A stretch of DNA of 64,000 bases. Source: Lasiodiplodia sp. COLG20. Its lineage: Eukaryota > Ascomycota > Dothideomycetes > Botryosphaeriales > Botryosphaeriaceae. Where the stretch lies: the NCBI GenBank assembly GCA_009801085.1, contig VNWV01000005.1, positions 1,364,001 through 1,428,000 of the forward strand, given 5' to 3'. A model generated the notes under the pieces. It worked only from the letters and a program-made list of their open reading frames with translations, made no database searches and had not been told where the DNA came from. Positions 1 through 11,362 of this stretch are shown one piece after another (within the stretch, counting starts at the first letter, position 1; every line of letters starts with the position of its first letter). A program made the translations under genes and the position numbers.

Positions 1-396
1 GGTTAAACGATATAGTAGAACTTATAGACGAACTAAACTATTCTATACTAAAATCTCGAACGTATCTAATCTATTTAAATAGCTAATAGTCTAATTTTAC
101 GAAGTAGATCTCTCTTAGCTACTAGCTACTCTATTATCTATACTAATACTATAGTCTAGCTAACTAGTAATTAATTATAGTATATAAAATATACTTACTT
201 ATAGTAAATAAAACCTTCGTAGTTAATTTTAATTATTATCTTATATCTCTTTTATTATCTTTTCTATCTAACTACGACTACTATTCTCTAAATATAGTAT
301 CTAATAATATCTTAAATAGTAGTAGTAAACTTTTAACGCGTTATATTTTCTCTAACGTCTCTATCTTTTTCTTTTTTCTTAAGTTCTAGCGTAATA
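1..396 (+). repeat. Family B LTR, variant B2, cut by window edge (RIP-mutated)
   Basis: This stretch is the reverse complement of the LTR at 45047-45452. Its right end (gcgtaata, 390-396) is the RIP form of the family B terminus GCGTAACA. Positions about 190-396 match the ordinary family B LTR; positions about 12-190 match only the variant half seen at about 45255-45440. About ten bases of the LTR lie outside the window. It lies inside family A leader sequence, so it is either a solo LTR or the edge of an element to the left. Confidence 0.7.
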
Positions 397-872
397 CTAG
401 CGAATAAAACTTTTTTAATAAAAGTAACGATCTAACTTTTTAAAAAGTAGAGATAGTCGTTAAGCTATATAAAAAAGTTCTAGATTTTCTTATAGTTTTT
501 ATAGTAAAAGTTTAGTTTTAAAATCTTAACTTTAGAGCTTATTTATAGATTTAGCGTATTAACTTATATTTTCGTTATAGATATACTAAAGAGAGTAAAT
601 TAAACGCTAGCGAGTTAGTTTACTAGTCTCTAGTTCTTCGTCTTTTAGTCGTATAATTTCTATTAAAGTTATTTTAGCTATTCTTAGTTACGTTAGATTA
701 TATATTATAAATCGACTATAGTTAGCTACGATAGAAACTTTATTAAAATATCTTATATTTCGTCGTTAGCTATTACTATTTATTAGTAATTTCTATACTA
801 GATTAATATTTTTCTAATTAGTTAATAGTTACGTTAATTATTTTTCTTCTCTTATAAGAATAGTAGTTAAAG
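397..872 (-). mobile_element. Family A chromovirus 5' leader/gag relic
   Basis: The reverse complement aligns with 46289 to about 46630, the leader and gag start of the family A element on the right. Shared stretches include the sequence just inside the LTR (ctttaactactattc type) and the segment around 540-660. No open frame survives because of RIP. It belongs to the LTR at 873-1664. Confidence 0.7.
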
Positions 873-1664
873 TATAACGATAGACTTCTTTCGCTAAGCT
901 TTAAAGTTATTTAATAGATTAAATAAATCGTAAAATTTATTTTAGAGAAATAAAAGAGAAAGAATAATAATTAGATAAGAGAGTATTACGTAATTATATA
1001 ATATATAGTAAGCTAGTTATTTCTAATTAAAGAGTCTCGATTAAAACTTTAAATTAACTACGAAGAATTAAGTATCTAGCTAATAAATATATCTATATAC
1101 TATAGAAAAACTAGTTATAATCTAGTATATTCTTAAGTAAAAATATTACTTAATAATATCGTTAATAAAGAGTATTCTTTAGTTATACTCTTAGTTAAAA
1201 ATATAAATAGATTTTATACGTAACTCGAACGCTTAAAGTATATTTTTAATATTTATTTTTTAGCTTTAACGAATAATTATAATATCGTACTATATTTTAC
1301 TTGTTTTTTTTCTTATCTATTTTTTAACTTTCTATCTATACGCGCTTCTTTAAAACGATTATACGTTTAGATCTTTAATTTTTAGCTTAACTTTATAGTT
1401 CTTTATTTTATAGAGAATTTTCTAGTTCGTACTTTTTTTTAAAGTTATTACGTTCTTATAAACGTTTATTTTATATAGTTTTTAGCTATCGTTTACTAGT
1501 ATTTTTATACGCGTCGTTATCTCGTATCTTCTAAATTTTTATATAAAACTTAAAACCGTATAGCTTCTTCGTTTACGAGGCTTATTAGTTCTTATAGTAA
1601 GTTTTTTCGTACGAGCTTTCTATTCTTAGAGTTATAAAGTTTATATTTTCTAAAGTTTATAATA
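873..1664 (-). repeat. Family A LTR, type b (792 bp), inverted
   Basis: The left end tataacgatagacttctt is the complement of the common family A 3' end; the right end is the complement of TGTTACGAAC after RIP. The central module matches that of the LTRs at 4317-5107 and 60209-60998, placing it in type b. It abuts integrase sequence of another family A copy at 1665, so it was inserted there or joined by recombination. Confidence 0.8.
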
Positions 1665-2498
1665 AGACTCTAGTAATTAATCTTACTAGATTTTATTACG
1701 AATTTATTTAAGTTAGTTAAACTCTTAACTAACGTTAAATACGACTCGATTCTAGTTATTATTAATAGATTTATTAAATACGCGTATTATTTACTATATC
1801 TTAAGTTAGTAAACGTAAAAAAACTAGTCTATATATTTTTTAGAATAATTTTAGATAACTATAAATTACTAAAAAAGCTCGTATTAGATAAAGATCGATT
1901 ATTTATATTTTAATTTTAATAAAGTTTTATTTAATAATTTAGAGCTAAGTATAAACTTTCGATAATAGTATATCTTTAAACGAACGAATAGATTAAACGT
2001 ATAAACTAGACGCTAAAATAATATCTTTACTATTATTTTAACTACGTCTAAAATAATTAGATTAAATTACTACTACTAGTTTAATTTACGTATAATAGCT
2101 TAAAAGTATTAGCTACTTAAAAATTTCTATTTTACGCTAATTATAAATACGAGCTAATAATCTATAAAGAGATAATTTTAAGCGAGTTACTCGTCTAAAA
2201 AGAAATTCTTAAGATAGACTAGCTAAAAAAAATCTATAAATAGCTTAGTCTTAATATTAAATTTAACGAATATTTATATCTCGCTATTATAATAAATAAT
2301 ATTAAGAGATATTAAAGCTAAAAAAAAGAGATAAAGTTTATCTTTTTAGAAAAAATATTAAAACTTAACGACTAAATAATAAACTAGATTTTAAAAAAAT
2401 TAAATCGTTTAAAATTAAAGAAAAACTAGATAATATTATATATCGTCTTAAACTATTTAGTACTATATAAATATATCTAGTTTTTTATATAAAATTAC
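1665..2498 (+). mobile_element. Family A pol relic: integrase core
   Basis: Collinear with 58320 to about 59150 of the fuller copy. Despite stops, the frame still shows integrase core motifs: the first catalytic Asp (read as SLDFITDLP in the better copy) and the ILVIVDRLTKY block. The coding block is interrupted at 2499 by a solo LTR and resumes at 3253. RIP has turned most Trp and Gln codons into stops. Confidence 0.75.
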
Positions 2499-3257
2499 TA
2501 TTACGAACCCTAGAGAATACGGGCTTTATAATTCTAGAGATAGAAAGCCCGCACGGAAAAGTTTACCGTAAGAAATAATAAGTCTCGAGAGTAGAAGAGC
2601 CACATAGTTCTAGATCTCGTACGAAAATCTAGAGAATACGAAACGACGGCGCGTATAAAAATACTAGTAGATAGTAGCCGAAGCCCGTACGAAAGAAACG
2701 CCTACGAAGGTATGATAACTCTAGAAGAATAAGTACTAAAGAAGTCTCTACGAAACGAAGAACTATAAGATCTAATTAAAAACCGTAGGTCTAGGCGAAT
2801 AATCGTTCCGAAATAGTACACGAAAGTAAGAAGTTAGAAAGCGAATAAATAAGAAAAACGAACGAGATATAGTACGATATTATAACCGTTTAGAAATTAG
2901 AAGAACGCTCTAAGCGCTTAGATTACGTACATCCTACTTTAGATCTATATAGATCTAACCCGTATAGATCTAAACCCTTTAGATCTAATTTATATAGATC
3001 TAGATTATAACTAGCTCTTCTATAGTATATAGATATACTCGCTAGCTAGACACTTAACTCTCTATAGTTAACTTAAAGTTCTAATTAAAACTCTTTAGTT
3101 AGAGGTAACCGGCTTACTATATATTACGTAATTACGTAATACTCTCTTATCTAATTATTATCCTCCCTCTCTTATCTCTTTAAGATAAACCCTACGGTTT
3201 ATTCGACCTACTAAGTGACTCCGAAGCTTAGTAGAAGAAGCCTACCGTTATAATTAC
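2494..3257 (+). repeat. Solo LTR of family A, type a (754 bp), with 5-bp TSD
   Basis: The LTR body is 2499-3252, beginning tattacgaaccc and ending ctaccgttata. It is flanked on both sides by ATTAC (2494-2498 and 3253-3257). Pol sequence of the host element continues cleanly across it, so this is a solo LTR left by LTR-LTR recombination. Its centre has five AGATCTA units at 2941, 2951, 2966, 2981 and 2996, not seen in the other LTR types. Confidence 0.85.
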
Positions 3258-4316
3258 TTAAACTAGCTCTAAAAAACGTTATTTTAATAGAATAAACGAA
3301 AGAAATAACTTTAGAAAACTTAAACGCCGACGAAAATAAAGATTAGATCGTAGAGAAAATTTTTAATAGTAACTATTATAATAGTTAATTTAAATATTTT
3401 ATTAAATAGAAAGAAGACTAAAATAATATCTAGAAACTACTAGAAAACTACGAGAACTATAAGAATCTTATTATAAACTTCTATTATTAAAATTTAAATT
3501 AATCTAAGCTAAAAATACGTTAATCTTAAAGATATCTAAAAATTTAAAATTAAAATTTAAAGTCTAGCGCATCTAATTAACTAACTCGAACGTTTTTAAC
3601 GATATAGTATTTAAACTAACTCTAAAAAATTTAATAGTTCGAATAAAATATATAGAGATATTAGCTAAGAACTTACTATATAAATACTTTAGTAATCTTT
3701 TCTTCTTAGTAATTTTAGAATTAAAAAAACTTTTAGCGCTAGCGGTTTTTATAGTTTTTAACTACTTAATATTTTTAAAATCTTTCTAAATTATATAAGA
3801 ACGACGCTTATAAAAAAACGCTACTACTTATATAAATAAAATAACTTCGCTAGCGTCGCGTTTTTCTCGATAATAAAACGAGTCTACTTTCGCTTAAAAA
3901 AGTTTACTAAAAAGAATTAGTTAAACTCAAGAAGATTTATAAATACTTATAATAAGAGATACTTCGCTTTATAATATTATAATTCGTTTTATAAGCTCTT
4001 AGATAAGTAGTATAAATAATAGAATTCTTTTATAAAACTACGTTACTTTAACTCGTTTTCTAGATAATTAAAATAAAATACTATTTTAACGTCGTAAAGA
4101 AAAATCTCGTTAATTAAATTCTAGTAATAAAGAATAACTTTATTAATTTTACGAAAATATAAGTTAGTAGTAAAATCTTTAATAGTACGCTTTTTAGAAG
4201 ATATAATAAAAAACTTACTAATAAAAGAGAAGAAGTAAAATAAGAAAATAGCCGCGATATATATTATAAAAATCTAAAATAATCTTTAGATTAAAGATCT
4301 CTAAGAGAAAAAATAG
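3258..4316 (+). mobile_element. Family A pol end: chromodomain and post-pol region (RIP-mutated)
   Basis: Collinear with about 59150-60208. It starts within the integrase C-terminal tail, then encodes a chromodomain-like segment (VEKI...; tryptophans lost to stops), then about 750 bp of post-chromodomain sequence. It ends in a purine-rich tract next to the 3' LTR. Chromodomains in chromoviruses direct integration to heterochromatin; that is family knowledge and cannot be tested here. Confidence 0.7.
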
Positions 4317-5107
4317 TATTATAAATTTTAAAAAATACGAACTTTATAACTTTAAAAGTAAAAAGTCTATATAAAAAAACTTACTATAAGAACTAATAAG
4401 TCTTATAAATAAAAAAGTTATATAATTTTAAGTCTCGTATAAAAAACTAGAGAATACGAAATAATAACGCGTATAAAAATATTAATAAATAGCTAAAAAC
4501 CGTACGAAAAGAACGTTTACGAAAGCGTAGTAACTTTAAAAAAAAGTACGAACTAAAAAATCTTTTATAAAATAAAAAGCTATAAAGTTAAGTTAAGAGC
4601 TAAAGATTTAAACGTATAATTATTTTAAAAAAGCGCGTATAAATAAAAAGTTAAAAAGTAGATAAAAAGAAGAACGAATAAAATATAATATAATATTACG
4701 ATTATTTAGCGAAGCTAGAAGACGAATAATAAAAATATATTCTAAGCGTTTAAGTTATATATAAAATCTATCTATACTCTCGATTAAAAATATAGCTAAA
4801 AAATATTCTCTATTAACGATATTATTAAGTAATATTTTTATCTAAGAGTATACTAGATTATAACTAGCTTTTTTATAATATATATAAATATACTTATTAG
4901 CTAGATACTTAATTCTTTATAGTTAATTTAAAATTCTAATTAAGACTTATTAGTTAGAGATAACTAGCTTACTATATATTATATAATTATATAATACTCT
5001 TTTATCTAATTATTATTCTCTTTTTCGTATCTTTTTAAGATAAATTCTATGATTTATTTAATTTATTAAGTAACTTTAAAGCTTAGTAAAAGAAGTCTAC
5101 TATTATA
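4317..5107 (+). repeat. Family A 3' LTR, type b (791 bp)
   Basis: Begins tattataaatttt and ends ctattata. It follows the purine-rich tract of the family A body directly and so is the 3' LTR of the copy at 1665-4316. The central module matches 60209-60998. No matching TSD was found at the other end, because the 5' part of this copy is missing from the window. Confidence 0.8.
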
Positions 5108-6003
5108 CGTAGCTTTTTAGATACTAGTAAATATAATAAAAAGCTATTATAGTCTAGTCTCTTTAAAACTTTTATTTTATTAAGAAACTAATAAAAAAAC
5201 GTATTAAAAAAGATAAAACTATTATATGTAATTATCTTTTAATATTTTACGATAGTAGATTAAAATAGCTAGTAGCTAAGTCTTTAGCGCTAATAAGTAA
5301 CTCTTAATAACTATACTATCGTAGTTTTTAGTATAATTTTCGTAGTATAACGTTAATAATCTTATATAAAATTACGTTAATATTAAAAGTTATAAATTTT
5401 ATAAGATAGAAAATTATAGTAATAGAATTATACTAACTTAGTAGAAATAAACTATTGAGCGGCGTAACGCGTATAATAAAAATATAAATAGTAGAAGAGA
5501 AAAAATATTTTATTATATAGTATAATAGCGCTAAATATAGAATAATTTAAATACTATAAGAGAAAAAAGAAAATAAACGAAATAGTTAAAACGATAAGAA
5601 AAAGCGGTCTTTTATATATTAAGATAATAATAAAATCTTAATATTAATAAAGATAGATAAATAGAAACGTATTACTCGTAATAGTAATATCTATTTTTAA
5701 AAACGAATATATCGTTCGTATAATAACTATTTTTATAGTATTATAGTATTAAAAACTTATATTTTACTAAAAAAAAATAGTATTTAAATTAGCTTATTTA
5801 TATAAAAAAAACGAATTTAATTTCTCGTAACTACGTATATTAAAAAGGTTTAAATTTTAAACTTAAGCTTTTTATATATATAAAAGCTTAAATTAAGAGT
5901 TTTATATAATTTTTACGCGAATTAATAGAGATTTAAAAAATAAAATTTTTCGTCTATACTAAAATTTAAACTCGTAATCTTTCGCTTATATAACTAAAAA
6001 CTT
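5108..6003. other. RIP-mutated AT-rich sequence, unclassified
   Basis: Very AT-rich, CpA/TpG-poor and with no usable reading frame. It did not match the family A or B bodies on reading, and its origin is not clear. A stretch at about 5935-5990 read on the minus strand resembles a mutated tRNA-type A-box/B-box pair, but it could not be folded into a cloverleaf. Confidence 0.5.
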
Positions 6004-6485
6004 ATAAAGTAAATATAAAATTATATATATTTAATAGCTATTTAATCTAAATAGTATACTTAAATTTAAATAGTATATATCGAAAATTTTTTTTTAAAAT
6101 ACTAACGTTTTTATATAGATAAAAAATATTTTTATAGTAAATACTATTTTTTAGTCTTTTTACTATTATAAAAAAATAAAAAATAATTAAATTTTAGTCT
6201 TTATTAACGTTTTCTTACGTAAAAAAAAAAGTTAATTTTAAAAATCTTTTTAGCTAAATAAGTCGATAGTTTTACTATAAATTTTTTTTATTTTTTATTA
6301 GATTTAATAAATTTAAGCTTTAATAGTATTATATATATTAAAAAATACTTATATTTCTTATTACGTTAAGAGTTTTACGTTATTATAAAATTTTAGATAT
6401 ATACTATTTAAGTTTAGATATACTATTTAGATTAAATAGCTATTAAATATATACGATTTTATATTTACTCTAAAACTTATTTATT
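6004..6485. mobile_element. Inverted-repeat element, RIP-mutated (MITE or foldback type)
   Basis: A block of about 85 bp at about 6004-6090 is repeated as its reverse complement at about 6395-6480. The core ttaatagctatttaatct is shared exactly, and each arm repeats the motif aaatagtata twice. The roughly 300 bp between the arms has no coding frame. This suggests a DNA transposon with long terminal inverted repeats or a foldback element; no TSD could be assigned. Confidence 0.55.
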
Positions 6486-6699
6486 ATACTAAATAAGTAA
6501 AAAAATAATTACGTAGAGAACTAAATCTTCTTTTTACTATACTTATAGTCTATATTTAGACTATTTATATAATATAAGTAGAGTCTAGTATTATTCTAAA
6601 AATATAAAAAATTTTAACGCTTAGTTACTTTATATACTTTAAAATTCGAACTTTATTTTATTATATTATATATAGCTTTTTAATAGTTTCTATATAAAA

Positions 6700-6740
6700 A
6701 AAGTTATTTACTTTATAAAACGAGCAGACGGCTAAAAGGC
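6700..6740. other. Sharp boundary between RIP-mutated DNA and base-balanced island
   Basis: Up to about 6720 the sequence is RIP-saturated. From 6721 (cgagcagacggctaaaagg...) CpA and TpG return at normal frequency within a few tens of bases. The base composition changes abruptly rather than gradually. Confidence 0.8.
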
Positions 6741-7055
6741 TGTCTTTTTAGGAGGTCTGCGCCTCCATTTCTGACAGCAATTTGGCCAGCAAACCCATCG
6801 CCGCTTTAAGCGATACCACAGCGCTAGTTGCGGACCCCTGCCACCCCATGAACTTCCTCCCCCTAGCCCCATGTACAGCACGCAACGCAATGAGACATCC
6901 CAGGCAAGCCCTGCATGGTACACGAGGATCTTTCAGCTGCTCCAGACCGGTGCTTCGTGTGCATGAACCCGAATAGGCAGCAACTCTTTGCTGTGCCAGG
7001 ATGGTCGGGGCTGCGCCGTTGCCTTAGGCAGGACGCTCTTGCGGCCAGTACACAC

Positions 7056-7064
7056 CTATATAAG
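7056..7064 (+). promoter_or_regulatory. TATA-like box upstream of DUF3435 gene
   Basis: ctatataag about 150 bp before the ATG at 7213. It is followed by a pyrimidine-rich stretch (about 7120-7190) typical of fungal promoters and 5' untranslated regions. Confidence 0.5.
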
Positions 7065-7212
7065 CTCCTCTCGTTCCCACCAGACGTAGCACTCGACATA
7101 AGCACAGCCTTCTACACGAGAACAATCCAACAGATTTTCCCTCAATACCATCATCTCCTTCCCCTTCCGTCACCATTCGAAGACTACCCGTCTCCCAAGC
7201 ACCTCACCCATC

Positions 7213-9535
7213 ATGTCTCAACGACATGTGGCTGCATCCCTCTCAGCAAACACGACTTGCTCGAGAACTCTGATAGTCAAATCCCTGAGCGCGGAGGAGC
7301 TGAACCGTATCGAGGCTACTTTTGACGAGACGGCCCTCACACAGAGAGTATACAGCAGCAGTAGCGAGACGCTACTCAAGCAGGTGGAGCGGCTCTGGTT
7401 GCAGTAAGTGCAGCTTCTCGCTTGGGGAGCACCATCATAGCTTACACCGTCAGATACTGTACAATTCGAGGACTTAACCATGAAGTCGCCATTGCAGAGG
7501 TAGACACGAGGCTGCTTCACAACTTCTTTTTCTAGGTGCTTAGCTACCGCAAGACTACCCTACGTGCGAAAGGAACGCTAGAAACCTACTAAAAGGTTTT
7601 TTGCCTAGTCCGTAAACGTAAGGTCGGCTACAAGCTTGACAAGCTTGTTATTCGACAAATGCAAGGTATATGTCCTCTTCAAGTTCCAGGATCTAGACCA
7701 TGAAATCCTAATGGAGCTCTCGTCAGGTTCTTCAAAGATTGGTAAAAGACTTTGGCCTGTAGACGAAAAAGAGAGAGAAGGTGGCGATACACGTCGAAGA
7801 TCTATTCGAGGTTCTAAAGACGCTATAGACCTCAACAGATATAACCTTCGACCACGAGAGACACCGCACGCAGCTTTCGCTCATCATGCTACTAGCTAGC
7901 ATCACCGGTAGCAGGCCGGGAGCACTCTTAGCTCTCCGCTACCGCGACGTGCAGGTCACTCTTATTCGGGACCCTGCAGGCGGGCAGCAACCCCTCGTCT
8001 TAATCGAGCTGACCTATAAGTACACCAAAGGTTATCTTGGTGCAAAGGACAGGTAGGATAGTTATACATGCCCGGACATCTACGTGGCGAATAGCTAACG
8101 AATAAATAAGCAATACCTTCCCCATACCAGAAATTAGGCACGACCCTTGTCTAGTGCTTTCCCCACACGCGTACTTCTTGGCTCTAGCATTCGGGGACGG
8201 AGCGTTCGCAGCACCAGATCTCGTTAGACCTGAAGCGTTATTTAGATTGAGAGTGCTCGACGGTCTAATAGAGGCCCGCATCCCGTAGAAAGATAATGTT
8301 CTCGATCTTCACTTCTTTCGAAAGTCTCATCAGACCGTCTATAGCACCAGAATATCGAAACAGCCTTTGCCTAACAGCACGCTCCGTCCATGGCTCAGAA
8401 AGTTAGGGAGAGTTACCGGGATAAAGAATATCTGCCACCCGTACGTTCTCCGGTACGCGGCAGGAAAGGCGTTCGACAGTTGCAGTATGTGCTAGCTCTT
8501 TCTTATTGGGAAAACTGGTTTTTTCTCCCCCGCAGACTAAGGCAACAAAGCTGACGAACCTTCGCATTAGACGAGATCAGCGACTCGTTACGGAACCTCA
8601 TTATGTAGCATTCCAAATCCGACGTCTTTCAGCGGCATTATCTCCCGCGGTATATCAGCGCAGACACACAAGCAGCCTATCGAGGAACGACTCCCCAGTC
8701 GGCGGTAATGCGGGCAGCGAGCGGCATGCGGCGTTCGATAGACCCGAGGCGGCCACGGAAGCTTGATGCCGGGCAGTCGGCGGGCGTTAAGAGACACCCA
8801 AGAGTCGTCGAGCTATTTGGCAAAAGAGAACAGATTATCCGGGAATTAGCAAAGGCGAAACGCACGAGAGCCTCTTCGACGACGCTATCGAGCCTTCAAA
8901 GCGCCAGACGCGACGCTACTCTCGCCTATCAGAGGGAGAAGCGACGGCAAGAGCAAGCATTGCTCGAAAAGATTAAGAAAGAGTTTAACAAAGACCAGGC
9001 CATCGCGGACATCCAGAATCAGCTTCACAACCGGCCAGTCGATACGATACGGCAAACTTTGGGCGATCATTTGCCCCCGCCAAGAACCCGAGTATATCAA
9101 GTACTTTTTACGCTCCCCGAATCGACTGTTAAGAAAGAAAAGCATCGCATAGCATGTGCAATTACCGCACTTATTGACTTGTGCGGAGCTCAAGAAAACG
9201 GTCTAAGATGTACCGAGGCCCCAAGCTACTCCCCTAAGAAAAGGAATCAACGAAGTAACCATACGGCTTTAGACTTAGAGAGATCTTCTATCAGAGTTGA
9301 CAACCGTCGTTTACCCCCGTGTAAACCCACACAGTGCTTTCTTTGCCTCGGGGATCGAGAAATCCTAATGCAAAGGCGTAAGAAAGAGTTCTACAGTAGA
9401 AAGGACCTAGGAAAACATCTAAATCGACACCACTTGCGATGCATCTCAGAAGAGAGCGTCCTTATCTGCCCTTTGGATGGCCAGAAGCTTCTTGGGCGTT
9501 CTGGTCTCATTAGTCACTGGCATTCATCACACTGA
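7213..9535 (+). pseudogene. DUF3435 ('FluG-domain'/C2H2) protein, inactivated
   Basis: Recognised from successive family blocks: LKQVERLWLQ near the start; HERHRTQLSLIMLLAS followed by ITGSRPGALLALRYRDVQ (about 7845-7955); SPHAYFLALAFGDGAF (about 8165-8210); HYLPRYISADTQAAYRG (about 8625-8680); MRRSIDPRRPRKL (about 8723-8765); a C-terminal zinc-finger-like block QCFLCLGD ... HLNRHHLR ... ICPLDG (about 9330-9480). DUF3435 proteins are tyrosine-recombinase-like; some head Starship elements. Introns are likely at 7404-7453 and about 8053-8137. The frame is broken by TAG/TAA at 7533, 7590, 7826, 8286 and 8606 and TGA at 8552. Several fall where the family has Trp or Gln, as CpA to TpA mutation would give. 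The last 275 codons (8708-9535) remain open. It is the first gene inside the island and reads inward. Family assignment is firm; captain status is not. Confidence 0.8.
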
Positions 9536-9754
9536 GAACTACCGAGTTCGGGGAAAAGTGGGCGCAGAAGGATTGAATTGAACTCTACGAGACTCTTTAA
9601 GGCGTTTTGAATGTGAATTGTAAAAAACATCTAGTAGCTCAGCTAATTTTTCGCAAAGCAGCTGTGCTACAGGATCCATACTATTCAATATTTTCCTCTC
9701 CTCTTATTCTCTATCCATGCCAATGCGTTTGCGCTCTTTAGCGTGTCGGCGTCC

Positions 9755-10655
9755 CTTTTTTCTTAGCACCTCCTCCTCTAGTACTAGCACTTCTCGGTGG
9801 ATCTCCTCCGCCTCGACGTATTTCCCCTTGGTCCCCCAGCGCCTGTGTTACGGTAAACATGCTCGTCAGCGTGTCGGGGTGCTCTTTCTCTAGTACCTTC
9901 TCACTTAGTACTAGTATCTTCTAGTATATCTCCTCCGCCTCGGCGTACTTTCTCTCGTTCTCTAGGTTATATGCCACCTTATCTATATTCGTTAGCGTAT
10001 TAGGGTGCTCTTTCTCAAGCACCTTCTTTCTTAGTACCAGCACCTCTGTTACGCTGGGCCTCGGGCAGGATATTGAGTGGGACAAGAGTGGTAATAGGGA
10101 GTTATTGCACAGCATCACGAGGTTCGCTACCGCTACCGGGTTGTCACTGACGAGATGCAAAGGATAGCAGCCGTAGCCAGATAAAAGAGGTAGGCAGGGA
10201 TCAATGATTGGAGTTGACCACAAGGCCCTATCTACTGTAACGAATGTGGGTTATATACTTGTTAGGGAATTTACATTTATGACGGTGATTCTTGACACGT
10301 GGGTTGAGGGTGGTCACGAAGGACGGTCATATTTATGAGGGTAAGTCTTGGCGTTGTGACCGTAGTATCGTGCCCCTGATGTTTACGCACGGGATGTCGC
10401 TGCCAGCCTTTCCGTTCCGTTGTAAGCTATGGTAAAGATGGCAACCTCTGACCCTGGCGGAGAACTGGCTCAAAGCTTTACTGCCTCTAAGGACCCGAGC
10501 TGAACGACTGGCCTGCTAGCCCAGGGCATTGTTAAAAACAGGCGGATCGTTTCGAGGTGCTCGGCGTTGATTCCTCTAGCCATCAGCATGATCCGCTGCA
10601 GCGGGGACACGAGCCAGTTATTGGTTAGGTCGATCACGCGCTTCAGAGGTGACAC
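9755..10655 (-). pseudogene. TPR (kinesin-light-chain-like) gene fragment, split by a solo LTR
   Basis: Read on the minus strand, 10046 down to about 9755 gives two to three 42-residue TPR units of the fungal kinesin-light-chain/NB-ARC-associated type: VLRKKVLEKEHPNTLTNI, RKYAEAEEIY, a stop (TAG, 9921-9923), KILVLSEKVLEKEHPDTL. A frame change then leads to KYVEAEEIHREVLVLEEEV. Upstream, 10655-10470 is open (61 residues, not recognised). If the LTR at 10047-10443 and one TSD copy are removed, that frame continues into EVLVLRKK with one TGA between. No NB-ARC or effector domain is present, so this is a remnant. TPR arrays of this type usually act as repeat scaffolds in fungal NLR-like proteins. 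Confidence 0.65.
10042..10448 (-). repeat. Solo LTR related to family B, with ACCTC TSD
   Basis: The body is 10047-10443 (397 bp), TGTTACGCTG ... ATGGCA, flanked by ACCTC at 10042-10046 and 10444-10448. The start and a central block (gatagcagccgtag, caatgattgga, ctatctactgtaacga) match the LTRs at 49101 and 55648; the 3' half does not. Unlike the flanking heterochromatin copies it is not visibly RIP-saturated. It interrupts the TPR gene remnant. Confidence 0.8.
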
Positions 10656-11362
10656 TTGAGCTTATATTCTATCAGATAGATACTGAATATCACGTGTTTG
10701 CTTGCTTTTTGCTCAGTCAGCTATTCAGCATGAGAGCTGGATCCAAGAGTACGCTGCAAGATTGATAGCACTTGCTGCCATTGCCTCGCGTGGGCCTCTT
10801 ACGGAGGTTCCGCTCTTCCAGATAATAGCTCTTGTTAGCATTGTTCCCCGCGTTGCCCCCTCACTCATGGCAACTAGCTCGTAGCCGGCAAGATGACGTC
10901 ATCATGTCGAATAACCGCCCATTCCCCACCAACAGCACCCGCAATATCTTCACAGCAAATCACTGCCATCCATTTCTAATACCGCACCCTGTTTTTCGCA
11001 CGACCCGAAAAAAGGGTAGACCAATTACGGCGAGGTTGACGTAAACAGTGTCTCCGACGCGTCAGAGCACGGTCACAACACGGTCAGCGTAACACGAAGT
11101 CGTTGATGAACAGGCTTAGCTCGCACGTAGTAACTCTGCTGTCATTCTTCTATTCTGTAATCTCATGGCCTTCGAGGCTAGGACGGTGACATCATGATGC
11201 TGGCATAGGGGAACAGAACGCTGGGCGTGCTACGTGAAGCTGATAGCAGTGGCTTAAGGGCACATCGGTTAAAGAAGAGGATGGACTCGGCGTGTTTCTT
11301 AGATTATTCTACTTCAACCCTATTTCTACCTCGATCATAACACATAATACCATCGATCCGCC
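10656..11362. other. Intergenic region
   Basis: Contains only short overlapping frames with no recognisable domain (for example 10702-10884 and 10832-11044). The last 100 bases are the presumed promoter of the hemerythrin gene: AT-rich with cataacacataatacc just before the start codon. Confidence 0.5.

Noticed and set aside
5935..5995. tRNA-like A-box/B-box pattern on the minus strand, possibly a SINE head
   Set aside because: The order fits loosely, but in RIP-mutated AT-rich DNA such patterns arise easily and no acceptor or anticodon stem could be formed.
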